A stretch of DNA of 64,000 nucleotides from Amoebophrya sp. A120 (lineage: Eukaryota; Sar; Dinophyceae; Syndiniales; Amoebophryaceae), in NCBI GenBank assembly GCA_905178155.1, contig CAJINV010000015.1:2067730-2131729 (forward strand). The letters run 5' to 3'. Positions 26,401-36,468 of this stretch are shown here, one piece after another; positions within the stretch are counted from its first letter, which is position 1; each line of letters begins with the position of its first letter. The position numbers and the translations under genes are program-made. A model generated the notes under the pieces. It saw nothing but the letters and a program-made list of their open reading frames with translations. It was not told the DNA's origin and did not search any database.

Positions 26401-29400
26401 TCGCTTGCATGACACGCGCCACTCTTGCTGGGATCTTTTGCAATTACAAATTTTTGCTATTCACGATGGGAAACCTGTGATGCTGATAGATGCAAGAGGG
26501 CAACTATTTCATTGGGAAAGGTTTGCAATACAAATGCTCCCAAGTTCGGGGGTGGGGGCATTTTTCACTGTAGTAACCGAACTTTCATCTTCATCGACTT
26601 CTGCACTAACTTGAACGCAGCGGGAGATGCACTTTCCGCATTTTGATTTTCCTCTTTTCCATTATTCCGATTTTTCATCGTTGCTCTGCCTTGCAAAAGC
26701 ATCAAACTCGTCGAGTTCGACTGCGACTCACTGCCCTCCTCATACGCCTTCTGCATGACAGCCTCCGCTTTTGCGTGCGCAATGGAATTTTCCTCTGGTT
26801 CCGGCTGCGTCACGTTCTGCTTGGTATTTGGAATCTCCGGCTCCGGCATCGTGGCTGCTTTCACCGCCTGCGCCGACGATTTCGCGTGCGCGAGGTCTTC
26901 TTGCTTTTTGTACGCACTACTCGTCCCAGAAGATCCAAAACTAGCTTTCGCTTTGTACTCTTTCGTCGCGATCTTCGAATAGTCAAACGGCTGTTCCGGA
27001 GGCCCCCTTTTGCTTGAAGGATTATCCGCAGTAAATTTCCCGCACACGTACAGATGCGGTCTCCGCATGACAAAACATGGCTTCGATCCTGGTTCAGCAT
27101 GACAAGTTTTACGCTCCAAATTGGTGAAATTTGTGATGCATCTTGCACATGTACGGGAAATTTGTATTGCATACGGATAGGAGAATTTCAGCTTCGGAAT
27201 CACTGATTTCTCGCCGTTCCCCTCCGAGAACAAACTCGTTCCGGCTGGCGGCTCCGGCTTCAATTCTAGGGAGACCAGCCGGAGTTTCTGATATCTCGGG
27301 ACCACTACACCGACCGCACGGGGGATTTCGTTAAGTGCGTTCCTGATCGCCGTGGAAATCGCGATGTTGCTGTACGCGTCCTTTCCGTCGAAAGCGAGGG
27401 GAAGTTCGATCTGTGGGAAGGTAATCTCCATGTCGAAGGAAGCTGCTTCGTCCCCGAAGTACTGGCAGAAGGATCGGTGGGGCGGGACGTTGTAGTGTCT
27501 GGGTGGTTTCAAAACGCTGTCGTCGTAGGGGGAGGATGATTTTTCATCGTCTTTGTCACCTCCTGCTGCAGGAGCAGGGTCTTGTCGGTCATAGGACTCT
27601 GTGCTGTCAAGAACTGAATACGATGTTTTTGCTGTCTGGATCAAACTAAGGTCGGTTTCTTCGCCCGCAGCTTCTGCTGCTGTAGCAGCACTCGCTGCGT
27701 CCTCTCCCGCTGCGTCTCCTGCATCAGAACCGAATGTACTACCTCCCTCCTTCGCGCTAGTCATCAACGCTTTCTCCGCGTTTTTCTGCTCCTTATCCTC
27801 GGCGTTCTCCCCTAGAACTCCGGATTCCAAGGCCGCATTCGGTGTATGCATTGCAAACGTATCGTACTAGTAGAAATTGCATCACAAATTAGCTTAGCAA
27901 GACAAATGTAATTTGTCATGCTGTTATAGCTTTGGAAGGAGGTTTGTCATGCACATCTGCAATCAGTACGAGTACGGTACTTTTGCAGTGCATACGGTGA
28001 TTTCTTCAACGATTTCGCACTGCACTCCTCGCTCGTCCACTCCCCCGCCCAGTAACGGAGTAGAAACGACATTTTGCAGTTACACTCCGCCAAAGACGTA
28101 TGAGAGTGCACAGCTCCACCTCCCCCTCATTTGTCATGCAAAACCCCAAATCCAACCGCTTCCCTCTGGCACTGTTAGCATGACAGATTCATCCGGAAGC
28201 CCAAACAGTACTACATAAGGCACGAAAAATTTGTCATGCACAGTTTCCATGTGTGCTGGTGTTTGTATTGCTGTTCATGTCAACATACAAATCAATGAGG
28301 GCGAGGGGGGGTTGTGCACTGTCGTAAGACGGGTCGTTCGGTGTGTCGCAGTACCGGATCTGCTCGATATCGTTTTTCTGCTTGTTAGAGGATATCATCG
28401 TGAAATCGCCGTTCTTCTCGATATTCTCGTCCTGCTTCCACATCATCAGCGCATCTTTCGAGATCGGACCAAGGCAAACGGGTTCCGCTTGGAGGTACTT
28501 GTCGTGGAAAACCTTTTGGTTGTTGGAAGAGGGGAGTTATCGTGTGCAAAAGTATCGTAGTTGTACTAATTACAATCATGCATGACATCAAACCTGGTTT
28601 CTTAGCAAATCAGCATTACAAATTCTATATGTAATGCAATTTATACGTAAATACGATATTTTTGCAATGCATAGGAGGCGTAGTGCCCAGGAGTTGCTGG
28701 TCAGTTCTGAAACGGACTTCATCCCGTTGGCGGAAGGGTAGAGGGTCGAGAGCGTCACTTCGTCTGGTTCTTGAGAGGTGTTTTCTTTGTTCTTCATTTT
28801 GGTGTTTTGACCTGCAGCGGTTTTCTTCTTCTTCACTTCTTGTTTGTACTTTCCTTTGGCACCAGCGGTTCTCTTCTTGGACACAAATTTGCCGCTTTCC
28901 TTTGGGGCAGCGGCAGGCTTGGCTTCCGCTTGTTCATCGGTTCCCTCCTCTTCCTCCATTTGATCCTGCCCTTGAGCCACTAGTGCCTCGTCGTCCTCTA
29001 GTTCTGCGTCGGTGGTTTCCTGCTCTGCATTTTCTCTAGCACTAGCATCCTCTACTTCAGTATCCAAGAAAAAAACTGTGCTAGTGTAACTTTCTTTGGC
29101 TGATAGCATCACAAATTTGCTCTACATGACACAGAAAACCTGTCATGCGTGATTTGTAAGGGAAAACACACATGAAAGGAGGACTGCATGGCTGTCTGGC
29201 ATGATAGGTGTAACTCTGTTGCATGTTCTGCATCACAGATTTACACTTACACAGTTTTTTTCTTGGATATTCAGTTTCTCCTGTCTGCAACAGCGACACC
29301 ACGTCCAAGTTTTTCGCGCTTTTTTATCAAAATGAAATTTCATCCCGCACACGCAGACGCAAAGCTTGTACCGTTTCATCCGCATGACAAAAATTTTCTT

Positions 29401-32400
29401 CAATCTCATTCAGCATGACAAGTGGTAAGCATCTGCTCAAAGTCAGCGAAATTTGTGATGCAATTTGTACAATGTCGTGTAGTCCGGGAATCATGAATTT
29501 GTCTTCGCATATCTTCACCACCGCTTTCATATCCGGTTTCATCACCTCGAGTAAGCACATCTTCTGAAACGGGCAACAGATTCCACTATGGCACTGGTAA
29601 CTGTGCACGCAGTTCTTCCCCACTTCCAACCCCGTCTGCAACGGGCAAAATCCGGGTATACTGTGCACCGGCCCGTTGTACACCGGACCAATATTTGCCG
29701 TATCCCCCGGTTTAAACGTTTTGCTGTCCGGAGTTAAAGGGAAAAAAGGTCCGTTGTCTACGGTGCAGGTGCGGATGCACTCCTTGCTTCGGCAGTTCCC
29801 GCGCGACCCGAGACCGCAGGCAATTGGGCAGTTACACAGGAGCTGGTTAATGCCGAACTTGCTGTAGGGGACTTTCCCTAAATTTAGAGAATTCGACACC
29901 CCCGTCTTTTCGTCCACGTGAAAGCTGATTTGCTTAAACGCCGTGTCGCAGGTTCGCAAATCCTCGGATTTTAACTGTTTCCCGACTTGATCTTTCAGCA
30001 ATACCGCCCAGTCTCTGCAGCTCAAGTCCGCTTCGTCTCGGAAATCCAAGGAATCCCTACACGGAGCGTTTAAATCCAATGCGTTGGGGTTGACGTAGAG
30101 GTAGCTGTCGGGAGAGATGTATTTCAGGTCGAACGCGTATTTTGGGGGCGTGAAGTCCAACTCTTTGGACGCCGGTTTTTTCTTGTCCAACAGCTTGTAG
30201 ACCAACGACCTCGTGTGGGGGTGGACCAACGGGTCGGAAACTAATTTCTCCAGTCTCTTCCGCTGCTCGGCGTTTGCTTCGCCGTCTTTATCTTTTCCAC
30301 TTTGTTCCGATGATCCGGCCCCGAGCAACCCTGTTGGTTTCTTGTACGTGGAGAAATGCGCCATTTGACACACCAACTGCGTCGCGAGTCGGTGCTGTCC
30401 GAGTTGTTTGTCGAAATTCACTTTTTGCGGTTGATTGAAGATAAACTGGCCGGAGGGAGCGAGTCTTTGGCACCCAAACGGCGTCCACTGATTTTTCACA
30501 GCCGGGTCGATGCTACTCCCTTTCGATGGGTAGAAGAAATCTGCCGCTTTCCTGCACTCTGCCTCGGAGGAAACTGGGACGAAATTCGCACCGAGGACTT
30601 GCGGACAGTTGAACGCGTCGACTTTGGCTAAGACAAATTCCGGGATGATCTGCGCTTCCGGGAGTTTGTACAGCGTGAGGTCTTCCACTCGGGTCGGGAA
30701 GAAGGGTTTTTGGTGCTGATGCTGCTTTATTTTTCGTTCTCCATTTATTTTCCGGTCGACCTCAGCGAGACTCACAACATCGGCCTCCGTAGTTCCATCC
30801 GTAGTTGCCTCTCGCAGAATTTCTTCGGGAAAGTCCTCCGTTTTCCCGTCTAAATGCTCCAACTCTACTACTTCATAATCTTCCTCCTCGTCGGTTTTTG
30901 CTTTCTCCTCCACGTCCACATCATGCTTTTTCGAATTCAGAAGTGCAGGACCAGCAGCAGAGGGCGCCGCCGTCACGACCGATGGGGAAGTAGACGCTGA
31001 ACCTGAGGTTGCAGCAGATGTTGTTCCTGCGCTTATAATCGGGTTGTTGTACGGGGTCGTTGATGAGTTGGCCGCACTCTTGTTCATTGCTACTGAAAAC
31101 GACAGACTATTCTTCGTCCTCAAAAACTCCGTGTCCACCTTCAAAGTCGTCTGCCGGTCTGGCATATGAACTGCAAAAGCATCGCACTCGTAGTAATTGC
31201 AGTTATGCGTTACAAATCTTTTTCCTAAGATCAATCAGCATTACAAATTCCATTTCTCATGCTGAGGAAATTTGTAATGCAATTCAGACTAGTACCATGC
31301 TTTTGCATTTCGTATGGCAGCCACGCGCGACTGCGCCATTTCTTCCCTTTTTCCTGGCTGTTTTCGAAAAGCAAATCTTCCTGCGCAGTTTGTCCGATCC
31401 GGTGGAGCGCAGTGGCGTTCCTTTCTTCCTTCGCAATCTCGTTGGCGAACTTGACGAGATTATTGGCTGTGGCGGGTGCGAGGTTGAAGATTTGTTTGGC
31501 GTATGGGAGGGGTAAAATGACAGAGTTGAGCTAGAAGTAGCTGGCATAATTGAGTATTTTCCACCCGGTGTTCGTATACCCTTGCGCAACGTTCACTTGT
31601 TGTAGTGGGTGAGCCTTGGAGACAACTTGAGTGCAATAGGTTGCCAGAGTACTGACTCTCATTCAAAATCAAACATGCGGGCATGCGTGCTGTTCGCACA
31701 GACGCTCAGATGTTTATGTGTTGCGTGTAACCTGCAAAGATGCAAAATCCTCGAGTGAAATGATTGATTATCCACGTTACAGAAGCAATAAGTATGATCA
31801 CTTCCATGGTCCAATTCATCTTTCACCACCCCATACCGACCCGGCAACCTTTCTCGTCTTCCCATCCGCTAGCTCATACGTGTACGGCTCGCCCTTGATA
31901 CTATTCAGCGCGCCCGGAAAAACGCCTTCCTTCGCAACCACGGAATTCTCCATGGCGAAGCTCCAAATCCCGTCTTTGTCCTCCTGCAGAACTTGCTTTT
32001 GCTGCGCCAAATCCTCATCAGATGCTTGTGCGGGAGAGGTGATCTTGAATAATCTGTTTTTCTCCTTCGTCGGATCCTCGTACACGTCTGTGTAGGTCAG
32101 CGAATCTCCCGCTGGATACAAATATGTCCCGTTCAGTGCGTCGGTTTGGATTACGCCGGAAATGTTGGTTAAATTGCGGTTGTACGCGTAATTATCCATT
32201 GTTCCCGGGAAAACCACCGGGGAATTGTCGCCCAAATCCCCAGCTTGTTCCAGCAGATCATGCTCTTCGGACCACTGCTGCTGCAGTTTTCCCTGGGCCG
32301 GTACGGGAACTTGATTTTCATTTTCTGTTTCCTGCAGCAAAGCTGTTGTAGTACCTGGTGTCGTGGTCCCCTTCTTCCGATCGTCCAGAACCGGCAAGTG

Positions 32401-33960
32401 CTTCAACACCGGTGGCTGCAGACTGACAGACGCAGAGCAGGCGGACGCGGTGCCGCCTTCTAAAGGGATGCCGAAATCTCGACAGATGAATTCCTGCATC
32501 GATTTCATCCAAGATTTGTCCAACAGCAAGTCGTTTCCGCTGGTCATTCCCTTCAACACCAACTCCATTTTGATCACACCCTCGAGTTGGATTGGTTTTA
32601 CGCCAGCTCCTGAAGAGGAGGAAGAAGCCGCGCCTTTCGTCTCAAAAACGCGGCCTCTTTCCTTGCTGCAATATTTCGATTCGGCGATGAAGTAGTAGCC
32701 ACTGGAGCAATATGCATTGCAGATATGTCTGGGTCTAGAATAAACCTGTGATGCTGAATTGAGCATGATAGAAGCGCTTGCAATGGCAGCCAAGCATGAC
32801 AAGTTTTCGAGACACCGACCTGCTGATGCCTAGCACGCATCACAGATTGCGTTTTTGCATGACAAAGCAAGCCCCTCGTTACGTTTGCTGTTAATGCAAC
32901 ACTGATTTTCCAGGAATGCAAGACACGCATCACAAGTTCCACTGGTTCAGACGTATTTGCATTTGATAAGCAACCTGTGGATTTGCAGGCGTACTCCCCC
33001 GGGGTCGAGTATGGATGTGTCAGAATCGAAATCGACAAAGTAGTTGAAATGATTTGTCATGCATAAAGTGGATGCCAGTTGAAGCCCACTTTTCAAGTGG
33101 CGCATGACAAAAAATTCAGGTAGAACCTAAATCCAGTTTGTCATGCTGTTTGGGTAAGGGCGGCGCCTTTTGTCATGCTACTTTAGGAGCCCTATTTCTA
33201 CCCCTCAAGAGGCTTACAAATTGCCTCCCTTGCGTCCTCTGCAATAGAGACAATTTTTGCGCTCCACTTTATGCATGACAAACTATTAATTTGTTCAATT
33301 TAAACTTTGTCGATTTCGATCCTGACACATTCATATCGAGCAGCCTTCTTCGAGAGACGTTGCGGCGAGACCGTTTTTACACGTGCAGGGCTTGTTTATT
33401 GTTGGCGAAGGTGCTGCTGACTCGGCGTCGGCGTCGCCTTGTGCTGCTGCTGAAGCAGCTCCTGGTGCTGCGATTATTTCGGCCTGTGGGGTGGTTGCAG
33501 GCCCACCCTGTGCTAGGCCACCTCCCGCATCGGCTCCTGCACCAAGAACAGGAGATGCAGCTGCTTCTCCTGCGTCTGCTGCGCCAGCGGCTTCGTCTCC
33601 TGGTGCAGCAGCAGGACCATCCGCCGCTCCGGCTGCTCCCCCCGCAGCTGCATCTTTACCACCTGGCGCCACTGCACCTCCTCCTACTTCCTCTGCTGGC
33701 GTTTGTTGCAGAAGTTGCACGACTTCGCCTTTATTCCCCGCCGCATTTCCACTCGGTTTCTTTCTCCTTTTCTTTTTCTTCTTTCTCCCCGCATGTAACT
33801 GGCGGTCCGCTTCCAACAGCATGCTCCTACACGCGACGCTTCTTTGCGCCTTCCAGTGTTTGAAGTAGTTGGCGATCAGGAAGCCGTGGGTTTGCTGCAA
33901 GAAGGATGGCGTGAGAAAGAGGGTTTTAAGGAGGAGCATGGCGAATGGAGGGCGACGCAT
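17401..33960 (-). CDS. Giant secreted multi-exon protein, cysteine-rich with C-terminal alpha/beta-hydrolase-like region
   Basis: About 23 exons chain without a stop to about 3,470 codons: 33960-33336, 33009-32969, 32710-31837, 31530-31315, 31164-29479, 29324-29270, 29060-28674, 28537-28327, 28098-27995, 27844-27174, 27022-26576, 26269-26124, 26010-25938, 25717-25201, 25091-24617, 24457-23801, 23547-23506, 22613-22483, 22373-20644, 20372-20316, 20079-19161, 18951-18889, 17813-17401. Twenty introns are introners and two are GT-AG (31531-31836, 26011-26123). The start at 33960 gives MRRPPFAMLLLKTLFLTPSF, a good signal peptide. Lys-rich and Ala/Gly-rich segments follow, then Cys-rich blocks (CVHSYQCHSGICC; CNCEGGGEPAVGKQCP; YEDCCPSCGTKG). 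The 919-bp exon has VLGFSGGGAMAYRLACE, a G-x-S-x-G nucleophile elbow, and later FVLHGSYDE, as in secreted esterase-type hydrolases. The acid and histidine residues are not assigned. The exon 5/6 junction is the least certain. The protein was probably built for the cell surface or for secretion. Confidence 0.82.
17814..18888. mobile_element. Composite introner, family 8, with about 900 bp insert
   Basis: 1,075 bp. The ends match family 8: TATCCACAGAAGTAAATTTC at left; at right, inverted, TATGCAATACAAATTTTCTG. Flanks TTTCT and CTTCT. Between them sits unrelated DNA (about 17850-18755) with a TCGT microsatellite near 17863. Removal joins exon 22 (...LNPFEK) to the last exon (MEMLESKED...) in frame. 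Confidence 0.85.
18952..19160. mobile_element. Introner, family 7 (AAAAAACTGTTTCACTG type)
   Basis: 209 bp, ends TATCCCACGAAAAAACTG and, inverted, TATCGCAAGAAGAAACTG. Perfect flank TCCGC. Joins exons 21 and 22 of the giant gene (...MMVCAD + FLSLKIRD). Confidence 0.92.
20080..20315. mobile_element. Introner, family 5 (TTCTCAAATGTTACA type)
   Basis: 236 bp, ends TATGGGGTTCTCAAGAG and, inverted, TATGGAATTCTCAAATG. Flanks ACTGA and CCTGA. Joins exons 20 and 21 of the giant gene in frame. Confidence 0.9.
20373..20643. mobile_element. Introner, family 2
   Basis: 271 bp, starts TATCAAATGCAAAAATGTC. Perfect flank TCCAA. Joins exons 19 and 20 of the giant gene (...FCEDPLEVKKPPK...). Confidence 0.93.
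22374..22482. mobile_element. Introner, family 4 (AGGAAAAAACAC type), frame-neutral
   Basis: 109 bp, ends TATCAAGGAAAAAACACCC and, inverted, TATCCAGGAAAAAACACTC. Perfect flank TCCCC. Element plus one flank copy is 114 bp with no stop in the gene's frame, so retention would only add 38 codons. Joins exons 18 and 19. Confidence 0.9.
22614..23505. mobile_element. Composite introner, family 1, carrying a 703-bp nested insert
   Basis: 892 bp. The outer ends are family 1 (left TCTCCTCTGCAAAAGTATCG, a diverged end; right, inverted, TATGCAGTGCAAAGGCATCG). Perfect flank TAGCA. Inside, 22774-23476 is GC-rich and bounded by an 11-bp perfect inverted repeat GTAGTGAGGTC / GACCTCACTAC. Removal joins exons 17 and 18 (...GIPQVC + YAMKRQQL...). 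Confidence 0.9.
23548..23800. mobile_element. Introner, family 2
   Basis: 253 bp, starts TATGGATTGTAAAAATGTC. Perfect flank TGCAC. Joins exons 16 and 17 of the giant gene (...NCMKC + ILGHDSG...). Confidence 0.92.
24458..24616. mobile_element. Introner, family 1
   Basis: 159 bp, starts TATCAAGTGCAAAAGTATCG. Perfect flank CGTGT. Joins exons 15 and 16 of the giant gene (...GKVPNTP + EITMFEAP). Confidence 0.92.
25092..25200. mobile_element. Introner, family 4, frame-neutral
   Basis: 109 bp, same length as the copy at 22374. Perfect flank TCGCA. The period of 114 bp is divisible by three and stop-free in the gene's frame. Joins exons 14 and 15 (...LLRTA + NALLYNG). Confidence 0.9.
25718..25937. 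mobile_element. Introner, family 5
   Basis: 220 bp, ends TATGGAGTTCTCAAATG and, inverted, TATGGCGTTCTCAAACG. Perfect flank GCCGC. Joins exons 13 and 14 of the giant gene (...LLNLGYAAVTCHP...). Confidence 0.9.
26270..26575. mobile_element. Introner, family 6 (GCCCCCACCCCC type)
   Basis: 306 bp. The left end starts TATTGCAGTGAATAAGGCCC, and the right end is its inverted counterpart ending CACTGTAGTA. Perfect flank ACCGA. Joins exons 11 and 12 of the giant gene (...MKMKVRFWMNLL...). Confidence 0.9.
27023..27173. mobile_element. Introner, family 8 (AAATTTCCCG type)
   Basis: 151 bp, ends TATCCGCAGTAAATTTCCCG and, inverted, TATGCAATACAAATTTCCCG. Flanks AGGAT and CGGAT. Joins exons 10 and 11 of the giant gene in frame. 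Confidence 0.9.
27845..27994. mobile_element. Introner, family 1
   Basis: 150 bp, ends TATGCATTGCAAACGTATCG and, inverted, TATGCACTGCAAAAGTACCG. Perfect flank CGGTG. Joins exons 9 and 10 of the giant gene. Confidence 0.93.
28099..28326. mobile_element. Introner, family 10 (GAGAGTGCACA type)
   Basis: 228 bp, ends TATGAGAGTGCACAGCTCC and, inverted, TACGACAGTGCACAACCCC. Perfect flank AGACG. Joins exons 8 and 9 of the giant gene (...TPNDPS + LAECNCK...). Confidence 0.92.
28538..28673. mobile_element. Introner, family 1
   Basis: 136 bp, starts TATCGTGTGCAAAAGTATCG. Flanks GGAGT and GGAGG. Joins exons 7 and 8 of the giant gene in frame (...SWALRLPSSNN...). Confidence 0.88.
29061..29269. mobile_element. 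Introner, family 7
   Basis: 209 bp, identical in length to the copy at 18952. Ends TATCCAAGAAAAAAACTG in both orientations. Perfect flank TTCAG. Joins exons 6 and 7 of the giant gene (...TGETE + VEDASAR...). Confidence 0.92.
29325..29478. mobile_element. Introner, family 8, diverged
   Basis: About 154 bp. The internal sequence matches the copy at 27023 (TTCAGCATGACAAGT..., then AAATTTGTGATGCA). The ends are diverged and no clear 5-bp flank is visible, so the exon 5/6 boundary of the giant gene is approximate. Confidence 0.6.
31165..31314. mobile_element. Introner, family 1
   Basis: 150 bp, ends TATGAACTGCAAAAGCATCG and, inverted, TACGAAATGCAAAAGCATGG. Perfect flank TGGCA. Joins exons 4 and 5 of the giant gene (...RAWLPDRQTTL...). 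Confidence 0.93.
32711..32968. mobile_element. Introner, family 2
   Basis: 258 bp, starts TATGCATTGCAGATATGTC. Perfect flank AGCAA. Joins exons 2 and 3 of the giant gene within a Cys-rich segment (...CKSTGCSSGYYF...). Confidence 0.92.
33010..33335. mobile_element. Introner, family 3
   Basis: 326 bp, ends TATGGATGTGTCAGAATCG and, inverted, TATGAATGTGTCAGGATCG. Perfect flank TCGAG. Joins exons 1 and 2 of the giant gene (...LEEGCSTPGEYAC...). Confidence 0.93.
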
Positions 33961-35126
33961 TCGCTCGTCGTGGCGGTGCGGTGCTGCCGCCCGATGATGC
34001 TGGTGTTTTACTTGATGTGGCCACCACATTGTCGTGGGTGTAGCTCTACTGGAGAGTTTTTTATTGGGAGGTTGAATACCGCCACGCGCACAGTTCTCGC
34101 GTCCAAAAAACGCGGCCAACCCTTACCCGCTGTCAATGTGCTGCCGCGCAGCGATGACGACTATGGAACTGTCAGAATTGAAATTAACAAAGTTGAAATA
34201 ATTTGTGATGCATAAAATCTGTACCAGTTGGACCCACAGTTTCCAATCGGCGCATGACAAATTTTCCTGGCCTCTGAAGCAAGTCTGTCATGCTGTTTAG
34301 GGCAAGATGGCTGCTCCCTGTCATGCTAGTCAGCAGCCCGATGCTTGACCCTTACCAGCACTAGAATCTGCCTCCCTTGCGCCTTCAGCAATAGAATCAG
34401 TCTCTGTGTCGCATTTTATGCATTACAAATTATTTCAACTTTGTCGATTTCAACTCTGACACATCCATAGCGACTATGAAGGCGTTGAGAAGAGGACACA
34501 TTTTGCAGTTTGCTTAGCCACCGGCCCCGGACGAGCTAGTGTTACGATTAGGAGGGACGGGAGATTTTGGTTTTTAGTACTACGCTCCGGCACTTCTTCA
34601 TCGCAAATACGCTCCTCCTGCGACTCCTCTTTTTGCTCTCAATTGGCAGAAGTAAGGACCCACCAGTGTGTTTGTGTACGCCTCCAGCTACTACAGATGC
34701 GGCGTTTCAATACCTAACGCTCCAAAAATACAATAAATCTCATCTCTCCATCGCATAGCACCATCGCGAATAATCTTACTCGCGAGGGTGCAGAGGACCA
34801 CACCACTCAACAACGCATCTGATGTGTGCTCAACAACGAGAAATAACAAGAAGATGCCACCAGGCCGCTCAAAGCCGATGCAAGCACAAGCAGCAGGCCG
34901 TGCTGCGGTTTTGTCAACGTCTCTTTGTGTTTCTGCGTTTTCAACAGTGACTTCTTGTTATTTTTAGTCTATCTCTAGAGTGATATCGTTCTGTCTTGAA
35001 TTATTATTATTGTGCATTACAGTGTGAAGCAGCATCATTCAAGCTGCGGGTCCAACGTTGTAGACGTTCCCTTCGTTCCAAGCAAAGAATCGATTCTACA
35101 ACGTCAATCCTCATCTGCACCCCCGC
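33961..35126. other. Gap upstream of the giant gene
   Basis: Holds one family 3 introner (34162-34469) and no gene I can support. A short frame starting MCPLLNAFIV on the minus strand could be spliced across the introner, but it soon meets a stop. The promoter of the giant gene should be here; no motif was assigned. Confidence 0.5.
34162..34469. mobile_element. Introner, family 3, upstream of giant gene start
   Basis: 308 bp, ends TATGGAACTGTCAGAATTG and, inverted, TATGGATGTGTCAGAGTTG. Flanks ACGAC and GCGAC. It lies 200 bp upstream of the proposed start codon, so it may split a 5' untranslated exon or an unrecognised first exon. Confidence 0.82.
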
Positions 35127-36468
35127 CTATTCCTCTGCAACCGCCCCGTCCGATGCCACGACACCACCCCCAAACGCCGAGTCGTTCGCGGTCATTTTTT
35201 CAATTGCCGCAATCATCTCCTCCTCGGTAACACCCTCGGATTCCAAAATGGCCTTGAATTCCCCCAAGTCCTGACTGTTTCCCTCGCCAAAGAAGAACGG
35301 AAGCAGGACAAAACAACCGATGGTGGCCCTGGATTTTGTTTGTAGCTTGATGGATTTTCAATTGATGTAAGTCGGCGTCGCTAGTATCTATGTCAAGGAC
35401 GAATAGGAAAACGAAAATAAATGCGTGCTGACAGCTCGTTTCTTTCACGGAAGTCCCACATGATGAAGACAAAGTCGAAGCATAATTCTCATACCATCCC
35501 AACATCCAAGCGACCGCAATCAGCAAGACCCGTCGCTCCGTTTTGTTGCTCTGCGGCACCCATTCTGACCGGGGGTCAGGGTTCAGATGGAACAACCGCA
35601 TCATCAGCTTGTGGTTCGGAAGCCACTGCCTGGTCGCGCGCCCTTTCGCTCTCTCCTGTCCGAAGGTGCGAAGCCGCTCGAGGGATGGAATGTTGTTTGG
35701 CACAGCCGAGCCAGAAGCTTCTGCTGATGACGATCGACCGGGATCTGTCATGCTGATCCCGCTACGAGACGAAGTTGCGTTCATCGGCATATGATCCCGC
35801 AGCCGTCCCATCTGCCGCCACTGGTGTTCCGTGTAGTTGTGCAGTGGCTGGTAGGAGGAACTTGTGTTGCTGTAAAGAGAAGAAGCGTTTGCGTCTGCTC
35901 TCCTCGTGAACCGATCCGCGAACTGCTTGGCGAGACGGCGTTTTTTCCAGAAGAAGGACTTCAGTCTGTACGGGAGTGTTTTCTTGTACATTTCGTACCG
36001 TTCTAACCGCTGCTGTGGCGAAATGCCGGCGTTCGAGGTGCAATCCATATCGGTCAGATCGCGGTGAAAAGTACCGAGTTCTGTAGTTTGGTGATTTTGC
36101 ATCACCCGCATCGGGTCGAACACTTGCCGGATCGGCGGGCCGGGGAAGGAGCGCTTTTGGGTAGTTATTGCGTGACCACGACGACAGTATCCTCTTCCTG
36201 CCCGTCCGATTGCATCTCCTGGGTTGGCTATGCTTTGCGAGAGGGAAGATGAAGTAGAAGACTGTGATGGATGCTGTAGGTGCAGGCGACGCGCTGGAGG
36301 AAGAGGAAGTACGACTCCACATAGCTGACGTCGCTGCGCTGTTGGCACGACCGATCGCGATGCTGAGCCACCGGGGATGCTGTTCAGATACAACAGAGAA
36401 GGTTGCTGCAGTGTGGCCTGCGTCGTGCGAACAAGCGCTGGAAAGGAGGACGAAGACGCTGCCATCAT
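35127..36468 (-). CDS. Probable organelle-targeted protein, introner-free
   Basis: Two exons, 36468-35449 and 35270-35127, flank a GT-AG intron (donor CC|GTGAAA, acceptor GTCAG|GA; phase 0). The product is about 387 residues. The ATG at 36468 is the first in frame. The N-terminal 90 residues are rich in Ser, Arg, Ala and Pro with almost no acidic residues (MMAASSSSFPALVRTTQATL), as in mitochondrial presequences. The middle is basic and hydrophilic (SFFWKKRRLAKQFADRF). Near the end of exon 1 is a short hydrophobic helix (RRVLLIAVAWMLGWYENY). The C-terminal 47 residues are acidic (DLGEFKAILESEGVTEEEM). No family was recognised. A small mitochondrial inner-membrane or ribosome-associated protein would fit the shape but is a guess. 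Confidence 0.65.
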
